Of a DNA stretch of 64,000 nt, positions 36,765 through 45,412 are shown piece after piece. The first letter of the stretch is position 1. Each line of letters opens with the position of its first letter. A program made the translations under genes and the position numbers. A model generated the notes under the pieces. The model did not search any database, was not told the origin of the DNA, and saw nothing but the letters and a program-made list of their open reading frames with translations. The stretch comes from Udaeobacter sp963725505. Its GTDB lineage: Bacteria > Verrucomicrobiota > Verrucomicrobiia > Chthoniobacterales > UBA10450. The DNA lies in contig CAVRYN010000002.1 of the NCBI GenBank assembly GCA_963725505.1, forward strand, positions 186,001 to 250,000. Direction: 5' to 3'.

Positions 36765-37874
36765 CTACAGCGCCAGGCCTTCGTACGTTTCTGCGACGAT
36801 TTGATCGACCACCGCTTTCATGTCCTGGGTGCGTTCCCACACCATCAGTTGCCGGTCTGCGCCGGTGCCTTCGCGCATGATCCGCTCGATGTGCTCAATC
36901 TCGGGCTCGTTGCCCAGCTCCTCCACTTCAGCAGAAACAAACTCGAGCATCTCGTCGAGCAAATCGCGTTCGTCCACCTCGCATTTGCGGCCGAAATCAA
37001 TTAGTTTGCCGTCCAAGCCGTAGCGCGACGCGCGCCAGCGATTTTCGTCGAGCAAACGCTTCGAATAGCTGCGAAACGTCACATTATCACGACGCAATTT
37101 TTGCAATTTAAAGACAATCGCTTGCATAAGCGCCGCCAGCGCGATCGTGTCGTCCACACGCGATTGCGCATCGCAAATCCGAAACTCAATGGTGTCAAAG
37201 AAGGGGTGCAACCGCACGTCCCACCAAATCTTTTTCGGATTATCGATGCAATTGGTGGCGACCAGCAACCTCAGATAATCTTCGTATTCGCTGAGACTTT
37301 GGAACGCGTCTGGAATGCCGGTGCGTGGAAGACGTTCGAAGATCATCTGGCGGTATGCTTTCAACCCGGTGTTTTGTCCCAGCCAAAAAGGTGAGTTGAC
37401 GGAAAGCGCGTACAGATGCGGCAGGAAATAACGGGCTTGGTTCATGATATCGATCGCTTCCTCGCGATCGGGAATTCCGACATGAACGTGCAGGCCGAAG
37501 GTCAAGCAGACCCGCGCAACCTGTTGCATGTCATTTACGATTGTCTCGTACCGCTCGTGTACGGTGATGAGTTGATCCATCCAATGAGAAAAGGGATGCG
37601 TGCCGGCGGAAGCGATTTGGAGCCCACCCCGCGCCGCCAATTTGGCCAGCTCGCTGCGAAGATTGACAACCTGTTGCCGGGCAGCGCGCGCATCGTTGCA
37701 AATCTCTGTGCCCAGCTCGACCGTCGACTGGTGCAACTCGGGTTTGAGCTGCTCCTTCAACATCATTTTGCCGTCGGCGAGGATTTGCTGGATGTGCGAA
37801 CGCAGCTCGCGCGTCTCCGGATCGATGATCTGGAATTCTTCTTCAATCCCGAGAGTGAAGATATGATCCTTCAT
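36765..37874 (-). CDS. ybdK: YbdK-type carboxylate-amine ligase (glutamate-cysteine ligase 2 family)
   Basis: A 369-residue protein of the GCS2 / YbdK family. Start MKDHIFTLGIEEEFQIID contains the GIEEEF motif that binds Mg-ATP; also present are the substrate-loop histidines CLTFGLHVHVGIPD and the strand IEFRICDAQSRVDDT. E. coli YbdK has weak glutamate-cysteine ligase activity; most homologues have unknown substrates and appear beside ATP-grasp proteins such as that at the left edge. The gene converges with DHOD copy 3 (33 bases) and diverges from the LOG gene. No frameshift. Confidence 0.85.
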   Translation of the reverse strand: MKDHIFTLGIEEEFQIIDPETRELRSHIQQILADGKMMLKEQLKPELHQSTVELGTEICNDARAARQQVVNLRSELAKLAARGGLQIASAGTHPFSHWMDQLITVHERYETIVNDMQQVARVCLTFGLHVHVGIPDREEAIDIMNQARYFLPHLYALSVNSPFWLGQNTGLKAYRQMIFERLPRTGIPDAFQSLSEYEDYLRLLVATNCIDNPKKIWWDVRLHPFFDTIEFRICDAQSRVDDTIALAALMQAIVFKLQKLRRDNVTFRSYSKRLLDENRWRASRYGLDGKLIDFGRKCEVDERDLLDEMLEFVSAEVEELGNEPEIEHIERIMREGTGADRQLMVWERTQDMKAVVDQIVAETYEGLAL

Positions 37875-38291
37875 GATGGTGAGATATTAACGGATCCTCG
37901 CAAAATCTGCGGTCATCCCGATCCCGCAGTCGCGGGAGAGGGATCTCTCAAGCAAACGGTTGATCACGCTTTCCAGTCTGTGTAGCTCAATCTTCGATTG
38001 TGAGATCCTTCGCTTGCGCTCAGGATGACAAGGAAAGATGCCGAGAGTGAAAATGTGATCACCCGTGCTCATTGGATTGAATCTTAACTGCTTTCGGGCG
38101 TCCGACTCTGCCTTATTTTGGCGTTAACGCTGCAAAAATTGCGCAGGCAGAAAAAGAGGTCGCAGCGGCCGATGACCACGAAGAATTGCCAAGCTTAGCG
38201 GTAGCGATTCGCCTGACTTCAACGATGAAAACTAAACAAAAGTGGCGCGAAACACCACGCCGCGCAGATTGGGACCAATCGCGCCGCTTGT
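37875..38291. other. Intergenic region with a palindromic repeat
   Basis: About 417 bases between the divergent ybdK and LOG genes. It holds the long inverted element at 37912-38031 and, nearer the LOG gene, CTGCAAAAATTGCGCAGG (38130-38147), an imperfect palindrome of the type found before stress genes. No protein-like ORF is visible. Confidence 0.5.
37912..38031. repeat. Long palindromic repeat, GTCATCC...GGATGAC
   Basis: Opens GGTCATCCCGATCCCGCAGT, includes GGATCTCTCAAG, and closes with GAGATCCTTCGCTTGCGCTC followed by AGGATGAC. The arms are partly inverted copies. Same general family as 31338-31427. Confidence 0.6.
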
Positions 38292-39101
38292 ATGTCTGAC
38301 GCATCGCCGACCGCAAAAATGCCCGAATCGCCGCACCGCCATCTGATCTTGCCGCAAGAGCCGGCCGACGAAATTTTCCTCGAAGGCCCGCGCTCGCGGT
38401 TCGCAGAGTTTCTTACATTGCTGAGAGTGATGCGCGATTTCCTCCGGGGATTTCGCACGCTTCATTTCGTCGGTCCGTGCGTAACCGTATTCGGCTCAGC
38501 CAGGATTCACCGTGACGATCCACATTACGAGCTCGCAAGGAAAATGGGTGCAGCGATTGCGCGCCTCGGGTTCACGGTAATGACTGGCGGTGGCCCTGGC
38601 ATTATGGAGGCGGCGAACCGCGGGGCGAAAGAAGCCGGTGGCCGTTCCGTCGGTTGCAACATCGAGCTACCTTACGAGCAAGCGTCGAACGCTTATCTCG
38701 ATCGCTGTGTGCGGATGCATTACTTCTTCGTTCGCAAGGCGCTGCTCGTGAAATATTCCTACGCGTTCGTTGTGATGCCGGGTGGCGCAGGCACACTCGA
38801 TGAGTTGTTCGAAGCGCTCACTTTGATTCAAACTGCGAAGATCAAAAATTTTCCGGTAGTGATCATGGGAATGGATTATTGGAAGGAACTGATCGACTTC
38901 CTGCAGAAGATGGCGCAGCGAGAAATGATCGCGCCTGCCGATCTGAAACTGATCTACGCGACCGATTCGATAGAAGAAGCCGTCGAGCACATTCGAACCA
39001 AAGCGATCGAACCATTCGGTCTCAAACGCGTCGCGCGCATGCGCCGCCATTTCCGCTGGCTCGGCGAGCGTGGTTTGTCCGGGCGCAACGGGATCTGCTA
39101 G
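38292..39101 (+). CDS. LOG-family nucleotide phosphoribohydrolase-like protein
   Basis: A 269-residue Rossmann protein with the two LOG motifs: GGGPGIMEAANRGAKEAG near residue 100 and PGGAGTLDELFEALTL near 163. Members release a base from cytokinin or purine 5'-monophosphates; many bacterial ones (formerly 'lysine decarboxylase') are nucleotide housekeeping enzymes. Extra N-terminal 40 residues (LPQEPADEIFLEGPRSRF) are typical of the longer bacterial branch. It opens the stress-related half of the window. Specific substrate unknown. Confidence 0.85.
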   Translation: MSDASPTAKMPESPHRHLILPQEPADEIFLEGPRSRFAEFLTLLRVMRDFLRGFRTLHFVGPCVTVFGSARIHRDDPHYELARKMGAAIARLGFTVMTGGGPGIMEAANRGAKEAGGRSVGCNIELPYEQASNAYLDRCVRMHYFFVRKALLVKYSYAFVVMPGGAGTLDELFEALTLIQTAKIKNFPVVIMGMDYWKELIDFLQKMAQREMIAPADLKLIYATDSIEEAVEHIRTKAIEPFGLKRVARMRRHFRWLGERGLSGRNGIC

Positions 39102-39142
39102 ACGCACGTCGCAGCGGCGGGCGGTCATTTGCTGCGCAAAAA

Positions 39143-39160
39143 ATGCACACGATTCCGCAA
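39143..39160 (+). promoter_or_regulatory. YTGCR-N8-YGCAA-like site upstream of Usp gene
   Basis: ATGCA, eight bases, CGCAA, ending 44 bases before the ATG of the universal stress protein at 39205. The following GAGCTGCGGAGC resembles the sequence after the same site at 57585-57602. One half-site differs from consensus. Confidence 0.35.
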
Positions 39161-39204
39161 GAGCTGCGGAGCTTTTCATTGGTTGACCGCTGAAAGTCGA
39201 ACAT

Positions 39205-39720
39205 ATGAAAACTCTAGCTCAGCCTGTTGAACCTACGGAGGTCCTTGAACTGGTCCCGCAGATCCTGCGTTTGAAAAAGATTCTCGTGCCGATCGATTTC
39301 TCGGAAACGTCGAAGAAAGCGTTTCAGTATGCGCTGAAATTTGCGGAGCAATTCGATTGTGAAATCACTCTTCTTAATGTGGTCGAACCGATCAGCGCAA
39401 CGGTCGGCGCGCCGCTTGCCGTCGAAGGATTTCCAGATGCTAAAGACGAGCTCTCGGTTGCGGAAAGAAATCTGGCAGCGCTCGCGGCCGAGTGGCACAC
39501 CAACGGCGCGAATCCTATTAATTCCTCAGTCCGCATCGGGCATGCTCCGAACGAGATCACCAAAGCCGCGAAGGACCTCGATGTGGATCTGATCATCATC
39601 GCCACGCATGGCTATACCAGTTGGCGGCATCTATGCATCGGCAGCACCGCCGAGCGCGTTGTCCGCACCGCGCCGTGTCCTGTTCTCGTGGTTCGCGAAA
39701 AGGAGCACGAGTTTATTTAG
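39205..39720 (+). CDS. Universal stress protein (single UspA domain)
   Basis: A 171-residue UspA-fold protein with a 26-residue N-terminal extension. KKILVPIDFSETSKKAFQYAL opens the domain; the ATP-binding end is HGYTSWRHLCIGSTAERVV (G-2X-G-9X-G-S/T type) and then CPVLVVREKEHEFI. ATP-binding Usp proteins respond to starvation, oxygen limitation and redox stress. First of five Usp genes in the window, and very similar to the next one, with the same C-terminal REKEH-FI, so a duplicate. Confidence 0.9.
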   Translation: MKTLAQPVEPTEVLELVPQILRLKKILVPIDFSETSKKAFQYALKFAEQFDCEITLLNVVEPISATVGAPLAVEGFPDAKDELSVAERNLAALAAEWHTNGANPINSSVRIGHAPNEITKAAKDLDVDLIIIATHGYTSWRHLCIGSTAERVVRTAPCPVLVVREKEHEFI

Positions 39721-39815
39721 CCAGATTGGAGGAACTCTTTTCACGGCAAGAAACGCACAATTTTTGCCAAGCGCGGAAGAGCGCATCCTTGCTCAATGCG
39801 CAACTATTCTTGCAA

Positions 39816-40316
39816 ATGAAAACAGAGACAGTTGCCACAACCTCGCCTGCAGAACACGCAGCGATCACTGTTAAAAAAATTCTCGTGCCGACCGATTTTT
39901 CGCCAGCATCGAGGAAGTCCTTTTTCTATGCACTCCGCTTTGCCGAGAACATGGGTTCTGAAATTACACTGCTCCACGTCCTTGAGCCAGAAACGCCCCT
40001 GACATTGGCAGGGCGGCCAGCGGCGGCAGCATTTTCGGAAGAGGAAGTGGCCGATACGGAAGAAAGTTTGCGTGCCCTGGCGGATTCAGCCGAAGCGGCC
40101 GGGGTCGCCGGCACAAGGTCGATAGTTCGCACAGGAGTTGCGACGCACGAAATCGTCGAAGCAGCCAAAGAGCTTGATGTCGATCTAATTGTGATCGCCA
40201 CGCACGGCTTCACCGGGTGGAAACATTTCGCCATTGGCAGCACGGCCGAACGGGTCGCGCGTGTCGCGCCTTGCCCGGTGCTAGTCATCCGCGAAAAAGA
40301 ACACGATTTCATTTGA
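39816..40316 (+). CDS. Universal stress protein (single UspA domain)
   Basis: A 166-residue UspA protein: KKILVPTDFSPASRKSFFYAL, then THGFTGWKHFAIGSTAERVARVAPCPVLVIREKEHDFI with the ATP-binding glycine pattern. ATG 39816 is preferred; the frame is open upstream to 39621 but that part overlaps the previous gene's end and does not resemble protein. The spacer contains GCAAGAAACGCAC and TTTTTGC, an imperfect palindrome like those of other stress genes here. Duplicate of the preceding gene. Confidence 0.9.
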   Translation: MKTETVATTSPAEHAAITVKKILVPTDFSPASRKSFFYALRFAENMGSEITLLHVLEPETPLTLAGRPAAAAFSEEEVADTEESLRALADSAEAAGVAGTRSIVRTGVATHEIVEAAKELDVDLIVIATHGFTGWKHFAIGSTAERVARVAPCPVLVIREKEHDFI

Positions 40317-40515
40317 GTAGCATGAAGACAAAATCGCCACGCGAAAGGCGCGCAAGCAAGCGTTCAGTTACAATGGCGGCCCGCGGAGCTCGCAAGAGCT
40401 GCCCGCACCCAACTTGCCAGCATCGACGTGGCCCTTTCGAATTTTCGTGCGGGATTAATGTACAACGCCCGCTACGCATCGGAGGATTTTTGGAAGTAAG
40501 AGAAAGAGGAGTGCG

Positions 40516-41031
40516 ATGAAAATACAAACTGAAAACCCTAAGAGAAAAGAAAGAAAACCAGAACCGGAACCGATGGCAACGCGTGTGGCGCTTCATCCGT
40601 TCCTGGTTGGTATGAATCGGACGCAGCTCGCGTTGCTTACGGACTGCGCGATGGCGGCTCATTTTAAAACGGGAGAAACGATCTTGCGGGAAGGCGAGTT
40701 CGCGAATCGATGTTACCTGATCGAGACTGGCAAGGTAGTGCTCGAATCCGTGGACTGCTTTGGCGAACCGCTCTTGATAGAAGCGATTGGCGCTGGAGAT
40801 TTGCTCGGGTGGTCGTGGATGTTTCCTCCGTACGTCTGGCATTTCACCGCGCGCGCAATCGAGCCGACCACAGCCATCGTTTTCTACGGCACGATTCTGC
40901 GGGAGTATTGCGAGAAGGATCACTCGTTAGGCTACGAGCTTTTGAAGCGGATAAGTGCGGTGATGGTGAAGCGCTTGCAGGCTGCCCATAAGCAAATCGC
41001 TTTCCGTTTGTTCCGGTGGCACGTCGCTTGA
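40516..41031 (+). CDS. Cyclic-nucleotide-binding-domain protein without DNA-binding domain
   Basis: A 171-residue protein. Residues about 28-150 form a Crp/Fnr-type cNMP-binding beta roll (FKTGETILREGEFANRCYLIETGKVVLES and IGAGDLLGWSWMFPP), followed by the C-helix (YELLKRISAVMVKRLQAAHKQIA). The protein ends there; the winged-helix found in Crp/Fnr regulators is missing. Such stand-alone domains may act by protein contact. A good ribosome site (GAGGAG) precedes ATG 40516. The PocR-AraC regulator is 107 bases downstream. N-terminal 20 residues are highly charged. Confidence 0.8.
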   Translation: MKIQTENPKRKERKPEPEPMATRVALHPFLVGMNRTQLALLTDCAMAAHFKTGETILREGEFANRCYLIETGKVVLESVDCFGEPLLIEAIGAGDLLGWSWMFPPYVWHFTARAIEPTTAIVFYGTILREYCEKDHSLGYELLKRISAVMVKRLQAAHKQIAFRLFRWHVA

Positions 41032-41137
41032 GCCGCTGATTGGCGAGGGCCGAGTCAGCCTGGGCGGGCCAGCCGATAGCACATCCGCTGTCGAAAGGGA
41101 TTGACGTAAGCTGGGATGTTAGCTTGTTTTCTATTCC

Positions 41138-42055
41138 ATGGTTGAGGCCGAAGACGTTCGTCCAGATTCCAATAAGCAGCTCATCGATACTCTGCGGCGC
41201 TCGAAGCTGTTCCGCAGCTACGAGCAGGTCTTCAGCGAGGCGACCGGGCTGCCCTTGACGCTTCGGCCGGTGGACTATTGGCAGTTGGAACATCAAGGGA
41301 AGAAGCATCAAAACCCGTTTTGCGCCATGCTCGCCGAGCGCCCTGCCACGCTGGCGGTTTGTTTACAAGCCCATCAGGATATCATTGACCACACTGGATT
41401 AATCCCGCACACGGTCACCTGTCCCTTCGGGTTAACCGAAACGGCAGTGCCAGTGAAACTCGGCGCACAGATCATCGGATATTTGCGCATCGGGCAGGTG
41501 TTACGTCACACGCCGGTTAAATCGGAGAGCACAAAAGTAAGCCGCGAGCTGGAGCGGCGCGGAGTGCGATTCACGGGCGAAATTCGCAAAGCATGGGATA
41601 AAACTCCGATGATCCCACCAGACCGCTACAACGCGATTGTGCGGCTGCTCACGTTTTTCGCCGAACAACTTTCCGGTTTGGCTAATCAAATCGTGTTGGA
41701 GCAGCAGAACGCCGAGCCGCCACTCGTGCAAAAGGCGCGCGAGTACATCGAGAAGCATAAAACCGAAGCATTATCGCTGGCCGATGTGGCGAGAGCGGCT
41801 GGAGCGAGCGTATTTCATTTCTGCAAAGTTTTCCACAAAGCCACCGGCTTAAAGTTCACAGATTATGTCGCGCGCGTGCGATTGGAAGATGCGCGCAACA
41901 GGCTTCTCAATCCAAGCCTGCGTGTCAGCGAAATTGCTTACGACGTGGGATTCCAATCGCTCACGCAATTCAATCGCACTTTCAAACGCATTTTTGGTCA
42001 ATCCCCGACCAAATTCCGTCAGCGACTGCACGGAGGATCGCGAAAAATCGCCTGA
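41138..42055 (+). CDS. PocR sensor domain fused to AraC-type DNA-binding domain
   Basis: A 305-residue regulator. Residues about 20-185 match the PocR ligand-binding domain (NPFCAMLAERPATLAVCLQA, TVTCPFGLTETAVPVKLG, IIGYLRIGQVL), a PAS-like sensor of small hydrophobic or redox signals with conserved cysteines. Residues about 205-300 are two AraC helix-turn-helix motifs (LSLADVARAAGASVFHFCKVF and VSEIAYDVGFQSLTQFNRTFKR). The DNA-binding part is close to the small AraC protein at 12577. A candidate controller of the surrounding stress genes (inference from position only). Confidence 0.85.
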   Translation: MVEAEDVRPDSNKQLIDTLRRSKLFRSYEQVFSEATGLPLTLRPVDYWQLEHQGKKHQNPFCAMLAERPATLAVCLQAHQDIIDHTGLIPHTVTCPFGLTETAVPVKLGAQIIGYLRIGQVLRHTPVKSESTKVSRELERRGVRFTGEIRKAWDKTPMIPPDRYNAIVRLLTFFAEQLSGLANQIVLEQQNAEPPLVQKAREYIEKHKTEALSLADVARAAGASVFHFCKVFHKATGLKFTDYVARVRLEDARNRLLNPSLRVSEIAYDVGFQSLTQFNRTFKRIFGQSPTKFRQRLHGGSRKIA

Positions 42056-42106
42056 GATTTCGGGTGTTCGATTCGGATCAAAGAATTCTGGCCCGTGCGA
42101 GGTCGT

Positions 42107-43039
42107 TTAGAACTCGCGGATCGCTTTTGCGAGTATTGGCGCCAGAGAAACGGTTTTGACGTTCGGCCAATTATCAGCCACGACCGGAATCGAGTCGGTC
42201 ACGACAATCTGTCGAATACCGGGATGGTTCAGGTTCTGGGGAGACTGCGGTGTAAACACAGCATGTGTGGCCGCGACAATAAAACGGTCACCAGAGCCGG
42301 CTTGAATTAATGCCTCGATCGCATTCTTGATCGTTTCGCCGGTCGAGATCATATCGTCGATTATCACGCAGGATTTGCCGCGCACATCACCGACAACTCT
42401 GTGCACGACGGTCTTGGTTCCATTCAATCGCTCCTTATAGAGCACCGCTGCCGGGCAGCCGAGGCTGGAAGCGTATGCCGATGCTAGTTTTATTCCTCCG
42501 GTATCCGGAGAAACAATTACCGATTCCTGCTCCAGGTGAGGTTTCAATGCATCGGAGATAGCGGGCACTGCCGTGAGGTTCTCCACCGGTACGTGGAAAA
42601 ATCCTTCCACCTGCGGCGCATGAAGGTCCACTGCGATTACACGACTTATACCGGCGTGCTCTGCGAAATCCGCTACCAGTCTTCCCATGAGCGCCGTGCG
42701 GCGTCCGCGTCGCTTGTCGCTTCGGGCATAGCCGAAATAAGGCGCAATCCACGTAATGGATGATGCGGCCGCCCGACGACACGCATCGGCAATGGCAAAC
42801 GCTTCCATCGCGTGCTCGTCCACAGGCGGACAAGAAGACTGGATGATAAAAACGTGGCGGCCTTGAACTGGCTCGTCGAGTTGCACGTTGATTTCCGTGT
42901 CGGGAAACCGCGCGACGTGGCATTTCGCAACCTTGACGTCCAGCAGTTGAGCAATCGCGATCGCTAGATCGCGATTAACGTTTCCGCTAAGGATTATGAA
43001 GTTTGGTTTCATCCCAGCAGACCCCGAATGGATTGTCAC
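42107..43039 (-). CDS. prs: Ribose-phosphate pyrophosphokinase (PRPP synthetase)
   Basis: A 310-residue protein that makes PRPP from ribose 5-phosphate and ATP. Visible: FPDTEINVQLDEPVQGRHVFIIQS, the flexible loop YARSDKRRGRRTAL, DLHAPQVEGFF, and the PRPP-binding loop VIIDDMISTGETIKNA. GTG 43039 overlaps the upstream protease stop (GTGA) and GAGAGGAG precedes it; a downstream ATG (43012) is the alternative start. Unlike usual prs genes it is the last of a three-gene operon with a receiver protein and a lipoprotein protease. PRPP is the substrate class of the COG1926 proteins nearby, so a specialised second copy is possible. Confidence 0.85.
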   Translation of the reverse strand: MTIHSGSAGMKPNFIILSGNVNRDLAIAIAQLLDVKVAKCHVARFPDTEINVQLDEPVQGRHVFIIQSSCPPVDEHAMEAFAIADACRRAAASSITWIAPYFGYARSDKRRGRRTALMGRLVADFAEHAGISRVIAVDLHAPQVEGFFHVPVENLTAVPAISDALKPHLEQESVIVSPDTGGIKLASAYASSLGCPAAVLYKERLNGTKTVVHRVVGDVRGKSCVIIDDMISTGETIKNAIEALIQAGSGDRFIVAATHAVFTPQSPQNLNHPGIRQIVVTDSIPVVADNWPNVKTVSLAPILAKAIREF

Positions 43040-43992
43040 CGCTCCTCTCGCCTTGATTTAATCGGCGAAACGGCGCGCCATTTCGCATTGGCGACTTTTT
43101 TCAATAGATCCTGAGATCCGACCAATTTCACCGTGGGAGTGGAAACGGTGCTGCTGGCAAATCGCCGGTCGAATGGCCCTGCGTCGGGAGCACCTAGGTT
43201 CCTTGGAAGCAATGCCAACGTTTCGCGAATAACAGTCGAATCAATGGCGACGGCTAGTGGCACCTCGCCTGTCTTTGGTCCGATTCGTTCGGTGACGAGA
43301 CCAAGCAACTCCGGTGCGCCGTGACTGCGTGCGGCAAATACGGGTCCGCCGCTGTCGCCGGAATAGACGTTGGTGTGGATCAAGTATTTTTCCAAATCCG
43401 CTTGAGAACCGGACGAGTACGACGCGATCCTTCCACCGCGGAACACGGGAAACGCCCCTTCGGTGCCGGGGAATACTTTGGGAAATCCGAGCACGAAAAT
43501 TTCATCACCAACATGAGGCGCAGTTTGCCGAGCCAGTGTGCTCTCGCTGATAAACGACGGGATGCTGATGACGCGCGCGATTTCTGAAGGCAGCCGGATT
43601 TCCATCGCCGCAACATCGCGTCGCGGATGTTTTACGTACGCATGCTCCGAATTAGGCGACACATCGATCCTCAACATAACGATCCCCGGGTTCGCACCTT
43701 CCACCGGCATTCGCAGAACAAGAAAATAAGGGCCATGCGGAGCGGCAGCTAACACATGCGTGCAAGTCACCAACACCGGCACAGTCCCGCCCGGCGCGCT
43801 TGTGTCTTTGCGGTTAACGATCACGCAGGTGCCCAGTCCCTTGTTGGTGGCGATTGCGTACGTTGACCAGGCCATTTTTTCTGATGTCGTGAGCTTCGGC
43901 AGCGCGGGGATTTGAACCGTTTGGCAGGCAGAAAACGCCAGGGAAAACAGGAGCACGATTTTCGACGTCGCCCTTTTTGCGGTCGTTTTCAT
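43036..43992 (-). CDS. Lipoprotein with trypsin-like serine protease fold
   Basis: ATG 43992 gives a lipoprotein signal ending LLFSLAFSAC. The mature part (about 300 residues) is a chymotrypsin-like protease: catalytic His in LVTCTHVLAAA, Asp in RRDVAAMEIRL, and Ser in YSGDSGGPVFAA, all in correct order. C-terminal 40 residues are extra and basic. Start further upstream (44094) is open but not protein-like. Located between a receiver protein (4-base spacing) and prs (overlap), so the three are translationally linked. Substrate and role unknown, probably envelope quality control or signal proteolysis. Confidence 0.8.
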   Translation of the reverse strand: MKTTAKRATSKIVLLFSLAFSACQTVQIPALPKLTTSEKMAWSTYAIATNKGLGTCVIVNRKDTSAPGGTVPVLVTCTHVLAAAPHGPYFLVLRMPVEGANPGIVMLRIDVSPNSEHAYVKHPRRDVAAMEIRLPSEIARVISIPSFISESTLARQTAPHVGDEIFVLGFPKVFPGTEGAFPVFRGGRIASYSSGSQADLEKYLIHTNVYSGDSGGPVFAARSHGAPELLGLVTERIGPKTGEVPLAVAIDSTVIRETLALLPRNLGAPDAGPFDRRFASSTVSTPTVKLVGSQDLLKKVANAKWRAVSPIKSRREER

Positions 43993-43996
43993 CGCG

Positions 43997-44437
43997 TCAA
44001 TCCGGCGGTACGCGCAGCGAAGCTTTCGGTGTGCAGATCGAGATCGCTTCGACCGGGTGTTCAACGCCGAATGGATGCATGTGGAGGCAGACATTGTTGA
44101 TGACCGACGCGAGCTCGTCGACTGAGAACGGTTTCGTCACGCAGATGGTGGCTCCGTGACGATAAGCCGTCGCCGCCATTTGGGGACTTGTTAGAACAAT
44201 CACCGGCGGCATGTTTTCGCTGCAACCGAGCGCTTCCACGATCGGCAACGCCTGGCTGTGCTTATCGAGATCGACAATCACGGCATCGATGTTTGCCAGG
44301 TTGCGTCGCAAGATTTGCTGCGGCCGACTCTGCGTGCTTGCGCGGCGCACGCCGTGAGTTGTTCGCGTCGCTGCATCGACGATGTCCAAGTCGGACTCTA
44401 TGTCACCATCTGCCACAAGAAGGATGTTTCGTTTCAT
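43997..44437 (-). CDS. Receiver-like response regulator domain, no output domain
   Basis: A 146-residue CheY-like protein: ILLVADGD at the start, the phosphoacceptor-type Asp in AVIVDLDKHSQALP near residue 56, and the Lys in CVTKPFSVDELASVI near residue 102. It ends with a short extra tail and has no DNA-binding or enzymatic output. The usual acidic pair near the N-terminus is reduced (ADGD). First gene of the receiver-protease-prs operon; a TTGCA-N8-TGCAA palindrome lies 43 bases before its ATG. No histidine kinase is present in the window. Confidence 0.75.
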   Translation of the reverse strand: MKRNILLVADGDIESDLDIVDAATRTTHGVRRASTQSRPQQILRRNLANIDAVIVDLDKHSQALPIVEALGCSENMPPVIVLTSPQMAATAYRHGATICVTKPFSVDELASVINNVCLHMHPFGVEHPVEAISICTPKASLRVPPD

Positions 44438-44479
44438 GTCCCTTACTTAAAGCCGCCAGATCTTTGCGCTGGTCGGCTC

Positions 44480-44497
44480 TTGCAAACTTTTGTGCAA
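44480..44497. promoter_or_regulatory. TTGCA-N8-TGCAA palindrome between divergent operons
   Basis: A perfect 5-base inverted repeat with eight bases between, in the 264-base divergent region between the receiver gene (minus) and the hydrolase-phosphoribosyltransferase operon (plus). It fits the YTGCR-N8-YGCAA pattern found before other stress genes. Confidence 0.45.
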
Positions 44498-44625
44498 ATC
44501 TTGCGCCGTCTGCGACGATTCCGTCGATCCCTTGATTCCACGATTATCTCGACGAGCTCGCACAAAGAACCCAACGACTGTCCATTTGATCTAAAGTTTC
44601 CCGCGCGATTCACGGTGAGCAAAAT

Positions 44626-44643
44626 TCGCGCAGTAGTTCGCAA
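44626..44643 (+). promoter_or_regulatory. YTGCR-N8-YGCAA-like site before the hydrolase operon
   Basis: TCGCG, eight bases (CAGTAGTT), CGCAA; ends 58 bases before the ATG at 44702. The downstream sequence (CGCAAATTTCGCCAAGC) is similar to that after the sites at 47409 and 57585, and the distance to the start codon is almost the same in all three. Confidence 0.45.
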
Positions 44644-44701
44644 ATTTCGCCAAGCACAAGACCGCGTTCGCGCGTTCACTGGCTTCGGAAAGGCGAAATT
44701 T

Positions 44702-45412
44702 ATGAAAGTTAAAGCGCATGAAGAAGTCAATGCGACCGACGAAAAACTTGGGGGCGAATCCAAATCGTGGGCACTGCGGATCCCCTGCGGGGAAGTTACG
44801 CTCTCCGGCGATCTGGAGATTCCGCGAAATGCAGTTGGCCTGGTATTGTTCGCACATGGCAGCGGTAGCAGCCGCTTCAGCCGGCGCAATCGAGCCGTGG
44901 CGGGAGTTCTGCGCGGATCCGGGGTCGGCACGTTGCTGTTCGATTTGCTCACGGAAGATGAAGAGGCTGTCGATTCTTACACAGCCCATCTGCGGTTCGA
45001 TATTGGTTTGCTGACGCGGCGTTTAGTTACCGTCACAGAGGAAATGGCTGATGACTCACGCGTGCGCGGTCTCGGCCTGGGATACTTTGGTTCCAGCACG
45101 GGAGGCGCGGCTGCGTTGCGGGCAGCAGCTGCGCTTGGATCGAAAATCAAAGCGGTCGTCTCCCGCGGCGGCCGTCCGGATCTCGCCGGAGACGCACTAC
45201 ATTACGTGAAGGCAGCGACGCTGCTGATCGTGGGCGAGCGCGACGAAGAGGTCCTGCGTTTGAATGAAACGGCCTACGAACAATTGAATTGCGAAAAGGC
45301 CCTCGCTGTTGTGCCGGACGCGACTCATTTGTTTGAGGAACCGGGCGCGCTCGAGGAAGTGGCGCGCCTCGCCGCGGAATGGTTCGCAAAACATTTGAAA
45401 TCACAACCATGA
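44702..45412 (+). CDS. Alpha/beta hydrolase (dienelactone-hydrolase-like)
   Basis: A 236-residue hydrolase: oxyanion strand VLFAHGSGSSR, nucleophile elbow GYFGSSTGGAAAL, acid in VGERDEEVL and catalytic His in DATHLFEEPG. ATG 44702 is chosen over the long upstream frame because the family starts at this position and the 5' part is non-coding. Stop overlaps the phosphoribosyltransferase start (ATGA). Hydrolases of this group occur fused to or beside COG1926 phosphoribosyltransferases; in Mycobacterium tuberculosis Rv0571c is such a fusion. Substrate unknown. Confidence 0.85.
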   Translation: MKVKAHEEVNATDEKLGGESKSWALRIPCGEVTLSGDLEIPRNAVGLVLFAHGSGSSRFSRRNRAVAGVLRGSGVGTLLFDLLTEDEEAVDSYTAHLRFDIGLLTRRLVTVTEEMADDSRVRGLGLGYFGSSTGGAAALRAAAALGSKIKAVVSRGGRPDLAGDALHYVKAATLLIVGERDEEVLRLNETAYEQLNCEKALAVVPDATHLFEEPGALEEVARLAAEWFAKHLKSQP

